The notes under the pieces are model-generated. The model made no database searches. It was not told the origin of the DNA and saw only the letters and a list, made by a program, of their open reading frames with translations. Positions 59,809 to 64,000 of a stretch of 64,000 bases of DNA are shown piece by piece (within the stretch, counting starts at the first letter, position 1; every line of letters starts with the position of its first letter). Source of the DNA: Datura wrightii (lineage: Eukaryota; Streptophyta; Magnoliopsida; Solanales; Solanaceae); assembly GCA_035772735.1 (NCBI GenBank), contig JASDFA010000016.1:151168501-151232500 (forward strand). Direction: 5' to 3'. A program made the translations under genes and the position numbers.

Positions 59809-61236
59809 AGCCCTGCAGTGTCTATCATTTTTTTGGATTTTAGATTATGTTCCTAGGAAGTATACTGATAACGCTCAAACTCACACCTACTGCTAAAGTA
59901 TGAAGAGGACGTTGTCAATAAAGAACCCAAAAAAGAGGTTGGGGTCGAACTCATAGGGAATACGGAAGATCTAAACTAATGTCGGTAAGTGAAATTATTG
60001 GGAAGTTATCTCCAAATTGAGGGGTTTTGAAGAAAACAATATTAAAAAAGATTATAATTGTGATTTAAATCAAGATTCTCAAATACCTAAGGTATGTGTT
60101 CCCCATGGGTTCATAACTACTTCGGGTATGCACATGTGATCAATCCCAATGCTTACTTGTAGAACTGATAACTAGGGTTCATCCAAATGACTGGTTTGTC
60201 CCTATTGGATGACTATACTCAATCACTAGGTTAGGTCTCATGAGCAATTTCAAACTAACTATTATCAATATGTTCCAAATTTAACTCTCCTACGACCACA
60301 ACTCAAGTTAATACAATGATCATCAAGATCAAGGCTTTGTTGTAATTCTCTTTTCCTAATCTCTACCTCTCTAGGTTCAAGCAAGTAAAGAATTTGGGAA
60401 AGTCCTAATGCTGTAAACTATTAAGAAACATTTAAGCATGAAGAGAATTCAATACAAGATTTCTGCATTGGTTTTGAATCACTTTTGTGCAACCCTAGTT
60501 TGTTAATCCACCATGGTTCCCACAACTCCTAGTTGTGGAGGTTTTAGCCTCTCATGGTTGTAAGATTGTGATATGCATTAATAGATAAACACATAATTAA
60601 ATACTTACAACAATAGTTGAGAGAAAAAACTTCTTTGAATATGCAAGAATAATCTTAAGAACAATTGATAAAGAAATCCAGAATTGCTCCCAAGAAGTGT
60701 TAATCACACGTAAACTACTCAATTCTATGTTCTCTATTGATTCTCTGTTGATTTCTAATAAAAATAAAACATAAAAGGTATTTATACAAATATCAAAAAC
60801 CTTTTCCTAAGCTAACAGGGAGATTTTCCATAACTGACACTGCCTATTCCACGACTTGTCATATGACCCATAGCAAGATTGTAGGGTCGTAACTGCCTCT
60901 TGTACGTCCTTGGCTTGTTGAAATTTCGGCTAAGTGTTGGGAGCTGTTATGACTCATACCTTCTTCCTATGAGTCGTACAATGCATTCGTAGCTTGGTCT
61001 TGAGAACTCTGACATCTTCTTGATTATTTCACAAGTGTTGTGGTATGACTCATACCTTCTTGCCACCGCTCGTACTATCTGTAGTGTTTGAAATTTCACC
61101 AAGTCCTGAATAGTCATTGGAGCTCATTACAACTCATGGTACGAGTCGTATGTCAGTGCTACCACTCATACCAAGAGGTTTCCTTGTGCAAATTCTCTGA
61201 CATTTTCCACAACTCCAGTTACGGCTCGTACCATCC
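59474..61236. repeat. 1,763-bp segment identical to 53991-55753, copy in C
   Basis: The copy in its native place: protease-region remnant through the LTR of C. It ends at 61236 where the LINE begins. Confidence 0.9.
59866..61236 (-). repeat. C 5' LTR, truncated by the LINE
   Basis: Starts TGATAACGCTCAAACTCACA, comparable to TGATGTCGCCCAAATTACAC of A. About 1.37 kb remain of an expected 1.7 kb. Motifs of the TACGACTCGTAC type lie at 60850-61230. No primer site or gag separates it from the protease-region remnant. Confidence 0.78.
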
Positions 61237-61238
61237 AG

Positions 61239-61373
61239 CAGGCGTCGGTCAAACGAGATTTATCCCCAAGGAAACACCAGGATAAAGCTCATTATACTAA
61301 AGGCGCTGCCGCTGGAACATCTGTCATAACAAACAGACCCATAACCAGATCCCAAAGTCAAAGTTCTCAATGA
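61239..61373 (+). CDS. LINE ORF1, C-terminal 44 codons (partial)
   Basis: The frame reads QASVKRDLSPRKHQDKAH, then GAAAGTSVITNRPITRSQSQ, ending SSQ and TGA (61371-61373). It is basic and Ser/Gln-rich, like the tail of the nucleic-acid-binding ORF1 protein of plant L1 elements; the zinc knuckle that would precede it is cut off at the junction. The stop overlaps the ORF2 start in ATGA, which suggests reinitiation after termination. The assignment rests on position and composition. Confidence 0.55.
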   Translation, partial: QASVKRDLSPRKHQDKAHYTKGAAAGTSVITNRPITRSQSQSSQ

Positions 61374-64000
61374 TTAGTACAATCATATGGAATGCTAGAG
61401 GTATCCATACCAAAGGTGCTATGGAGAGAATTAAAAATCTCTCCAAGCTGCACAAGTTATCCATGATCACAATTTTGGAACCGTTCACGGATAACTCTCA
61501 TATCAACAATTGTAGAATGTACCTCAACATGAAGGAGGCAGCCTGTAACCCTAATGGAAAAATTTGGATCTTTTGGACTCAAGATGTTACTTGCACAGTC
61601 TTAGAATCCGATGACCAGCAGGTTACTTGTGAAATCAAGCATGAGGAACATCCTACCACATTCTTGACTACCTTTATTTATGCCAAGTGTAGAAACCATC
61701 TCAGAAGACCTCTTTGGGACAAACTGATGAGTTATGCGGACACTAAGTTGCCTTGGTGCACGGTGGGTGATTTTAATGTCATCACTGATCCTGAAGAGAA
61801 AATGGGAGGTTTACCATACAACATGAATAAAAGTTTCGACTTCATTAGTGTCATTGAAGCCTGTGGCCTTACGGACTTGGGCTTTCATGGACCTAATTTT
61901 ACTTGGTGCAACCAAAGAGAAGCGGAAGCTAGAATCTGGAAGAGGCTGGATAGAGCTATGGTAAATGATAACTGGTTAGAGTCCATGCCTCACACCGCGG
62001 TTACACACCTTCCTTCGGTGGGTTCTGATCATTGTCCTTTGTTGATGAAGCTTACCGTAAGACAGGAGAACATCACCAAGTACTTCAAATTTTTGAACTG
62101 TTGGGTGGATAGTCAATCATTCCTACCTACTGTCGAAAACTGTTGGGGTGGAGAAATAAAGGGTAGCCCTATGTGGGTCTTTCACATGAAAATGAAGAGA
62201 CTCGCTTCCACTCTTAGCAGTTGGTCAAAATCCGAATTTGGTGACATTTATGCTATTGTGAAGGAGTTTGAAGAGAAAGTCAGGATGGCGGAGGAACAGA
62301 TATTGACTGAAAACACAGAGGAGAATAGAGCTAATTTACATGGACTGAACGCTGAATACATCAGGTACATGAAATTAGAAGAATCTATTCTCAAACAAAA
62401 TTCACAACTGCATTGGTTCAAAGAGGGTGATGCGAACACGAGTTACTTCCATGCTCTGATGAGGGGTAGACGGAGACGGTTATTCATCCATAATATTCAA
62501 GATGACAGTGGAGTTGAATTTCAAGGTGACCAAGCTATAGCCAAAGCAGCATGTGAATATTTCCAGAACATATTCACAGGCAATGACAGGGCTATTAATG
62601 AGGAAGTCCTTGATTGTATTCCTAGGATGATTACCGAGGAACAAAACAACAGTCTACAAGCTATGCCAACCATTGATGAGTTGAGACATGTGATTTTCTC
62701 CATGAGTCCTCACTCGGCTGCCGGACCAGATGGAATGAATGGAAGATTCTTCCAAGCTTGTTGGGACATCATTAAAGTGGACCTCCTGGCAGTTGTTCAG
62801 GCATTCTTTTGTGGTCAAACTATGCCCAAATACTTTTCCCACGCTTGTTTGATTCTGCTCCCAAAAGTAGACCATCCTAATAAGTTGTCGGAATTCAGAC
62901 CTATTAGTCTAAGCAACTTCACCAACAAGATTATCTCCAAACTCATTTGCCTAAGGTTAGCTCCCATTCTACCAAATCTCATTTTGGATAACCAGTCTGG
63001 GTTCGTAAAAGGCAGAAGCATCTCGGAGAACATTATGCTTGCTCAGGAGATTATTCACAACATCAAAAGGCCTAAAGAGGGGGACAATGTAGTCATCAAA
63101 TTGGATATGACCAAGGCTTATGATAGGGTCTCCTGGTCATATATCTGTTTGGTGATGCGAAGGATGGGCTTCGGTGAGAGCATCATTGACATGGTTTGGA
63201 GAATCATGGCTAACAATTGGTACTCTGTCATAGTCAATGGTGTGAGACATGGATTCTTTCACTCCACTAGGGGCTTGAAACAAGGTGACCCTCTATCCCC
63301 GGCCCTTTTCATCATTGGAGCGGAGGTGTTTTCTCGGATGATGAATCATCTTCTCCAGCATCATTTATACCAGGGGTTTCACATGGAGAAAAAGGGACCG
63401 CAGATAAACCATCTCAGCTTTGCCGATGATGTTATCATCTTTTCCTCAGTGACTATTTCTACCTTGCAGCTGATTATGAATGTTCTTTCTACATATGAAA
63501 GTGTCTCCGATCAGCTCATCAACAAGGAAAAGAGTCACTTCATGGTCCCCGCCCACACACCTCAGGATATTATTAGCAGAATCAAGACCATCACAGGTTT
63601 CACTCAAAAAGACAGCCCCATCACATACCTTGGTTGCCCCCTATACGTAGGAAGGCAAAGAATCATTTATTTTTCAGGCATGGTGGCTAAGGCTGTAGCT
63701 AGAATCAGAGGGTGGCAAGCTAGGATGCTTAGTTTCGGAGGAAGGGCGACGCTTGTGAAATTTGTCTTGCAATCTCTGTCTATTCACACTCTGTCGGCTA
63801 TCTCACCTCCGAAAACCACCCTCAGACAGATCAAATCACTCACAGCAAACTTCTTCTGGGGATGGGAAGCTGAGAGGACGAAATACCATTGGGCCTCTTG
63901 GGAAAATCTTTGCTACCCTTACGAGGAAGGGGGCATAGGCTTCAGGCAGCTGCCAGATGTTTGTCTTGCTTTGCAGTATAAACAGTGGTGGAGCTTTAGA
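61370..64000 (+). CDS. LINE ORF2: endonuclease and reverse transcriptase, open for 877 codons (3' end outside)
   Basis: ORF2 nicks genomic DNA and copies the LINE RNA at the nick. ATG at 61370 overlaps the ORF1 stop; a TAA at 61298 closes the frame upstream, so this is the only reasonable start. The AP-endonuclease domain covers residues 1-225: IWNARG (7-12), Glu37 in ILEPF, Asp134 and Asn136 in VGDFN, and Asp220-His221 in GSDH. The RT covers about 440-720: AGPDG (451-455), LILLPK, FRPISL, Asp579 in IKLDMTKAYDRV, GLKQGDPLSPALF, and the Asp pair 686-687 in FADD. YLGCPLY follows. All catalytic positions I can check are present and there is no stop or frameshift, unlike every other gene in the window. 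The expected C-terminal zinc-binding/RNase H part is beyond 64000. Confidence 0.95.
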   Translation, partial: MISTIIWNARGIHTKGAMERIKNLSKLHKLSMITILEPFTDNSHINNCRMYLNMKEAACNPNGKIWIFWTQDVTCTVLESDDQQVTCEIKHEEHPTTFLTTFIYAKCRNHLRRPLWDKLMSYADTKLPWCTVGDFNVITDPEEKMGGLPYNMNKSFDFISVIEACGLTDLGFHGPNFTWCNQREAEARIWKRLDRAMVNDNWLESMPHTAVTHLPSVGSDHCPLLMKLTVRQENITKYFKFLNCWVDSQSFLPTVENCWGGEIKGSPMWVFHMKMKRLASTLSSWSKSEFGDIYAIVKEFEEKVRMAEEQILTENTEENRANLHGLNAEYIRYMKLEESILKQNSQLHWFKEGDANTSYFHALMRGRRRRLFIHNIQDDSGVEFQGDQAIAKAACEYFQNIFTGNDRAINEEVLDCIPRMITEEQNNSLQAMPTIDELRHVIFSMSPHSAAGPDGMNGRFFQACWDIIKVDLLAVVQAFFCGQTMPKYFSHACLILLPKVDHPNKLSEFRPISLSNFTNKIISKLICLRLAPILPNLILDNQSGFVKGRSISENIMLAQEIIHNIKRPKEGDNVVIKLDMTKAYDRVSWSYICLVMRRMGFGESIIDMVWRIMANNWYSVIVNGVRHGFFHSTRGLKQGDPLSPALFIIGAEVFSRMMNHLLQHHLYQGFHMEKKGPQINHLSFADDVIIFSSVTISTLQLIMNVLSTYESVSDQLINKEKSHFMVPAHTPQDIISRIKTITGFTQKDSPITYLGCPLYVGRQRIIYFSGMVAKAVARIRGWQARMLSFGGRATLVKFVLQSLSIHTLSAISPPKTTLRQIKSLTANFFWGWEAERTKYHWASWENLCYPYEEGGIGFRQLPDVCLALQYKQWWSFR

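Larger units (their letters stand above)
26948..61236 (-). mobile_element. C: Athila/Tat-type LTR element without gag/pol, split by B
   Basis: The visible parts are 26948-30165 (truncated left LTR, polypurine tract, 3' region, ORF3 end) and 57250-61236 (ORF3 start, spacer, protease-region remnant, truncated right LTR). They are joined by the TGCCC duplication around B. The order and orientation match A. The right LTR abuts the protease-region remnant directly (59808 to 59866), so gag and the primer site are gone. A second deletion takes the sequence from the post-pol hairpins straight to the protease region, removing RT and integrase. The LTR is broken at both outer ends, by D on the left and the LINE on the right. 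Confidence 0.75.
61237..64000 (+). mobile_element. L1-type LINE, 5'-truncated, continues past the window
   Basis: It begins inside the C-terminus of ORF1 at a sharp junction with the C LTR. 5' truncation is typical of LINE insertion by target-primed reverse transcription. ORF2 follows. The 3' end, poly(A) and target-site duplication are outside the window, so insertion versus rearrangement cannot be settled here. Confidence 0.85.

Noticed and set aside
26946..61236. One very long retrotransposon bounded by 26948 and 61236
   Set aside because: The TGCCC duplication and the LTRs show two further elements (B and A) nested within C.
62248..63033. Several open frames of 60-73 codons on the minus strand
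   Set aside because: They are antisense to the intact LINE ORF2 and owe their openness to it.
1..64000. tRNA, rRNA or a cluster of host metabolic or defence genes
   Set aside because: No cloverleaf, rRNA signature or uninterrupted host-type reading frame was recognised on either strand; the only tRNA-like matches are the short primer-binding sites of the elements.

Overview
This window looks like plant nuclear heterochromatin, most likely from a eudicot and probably Solanaceae. The lineage call rests on the style of the repeats and not on any host gene. The sequence is AT-rich and is made almost entirely of LTR retrotransposons nested in each other, plus the front of one L1-type LINE at the right edge. 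I see no intact host protein gene, rRNA, tRNA, CRISPR array or bacterial-type operon. Apart from the LINE, every coding region is broken by stops and frameshifts.

Layout, left to right. (1) 1-1679 and 15498-15964 are two halves of a decayed plant-mobile-domain (PMD) type gene. They are split by E1 (1680-15492, + strand), a Ty3/gypsy chromovirus of Tekay/Del type with 2.2-2.3 kb LTRs and a CCAAT target-site duplication (TSD). E1 is itself interrupted in its integrase by a 4.35 kb solo LTR (8285-12633, TSD ATTGA). (2) 15965-26947 is D, an Athila/Tat-type element (+) that keeps gag and an ORF3 ('putative plant transposon protein') but has no pol. Its right LTR holds a Del-like solo LTR (23423-25985). 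(3) 26948-30165 and 57250-61236 are two parts of C, an Athila/Tat-type element (-) that has lost gag and pol. C is split by B (30166-57249, -; TSD TGCCC), a second Tekay/Del element of E1's family. (4) The left LTR of B is split by A (31855-46401, -), the most complete Athila/Tat-type element, with gag, protease, RT/RNase H, integrase and ORF3. The right LTR of B carries a 1.76 kb segment that appears identical to part of C (53991-55753 = 59474-61236). (5) 61237-64000 is a 5'-truncated LINE whose ORF2 (endonuclease plus reverse transcriptase) is open for 877 codons to the edge of the window.

The nesting gives an insertion order: C before B before A; the PMD gene before E1 before its solo LTR. 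The LINE appears to be the youngest, because the copy of C held in B runs past the point where the LINE now cuts C. The most interesting signals are not genes. They are (a) arrays of a near-palindrome, ACGACTCGT / ATGACTCAT, shared by LTRs of different lineages and interconverted by CpG transitions; (b) a pair of small hairpins after pol, and another before the 3' polypurine tract, whose stems change in compensating ways between copies; (c) the apparently perfect 1.76 kb duplication; and (d) CAG-to-TAG stop decay in E1 gag. No previously undescribed host system was identified.
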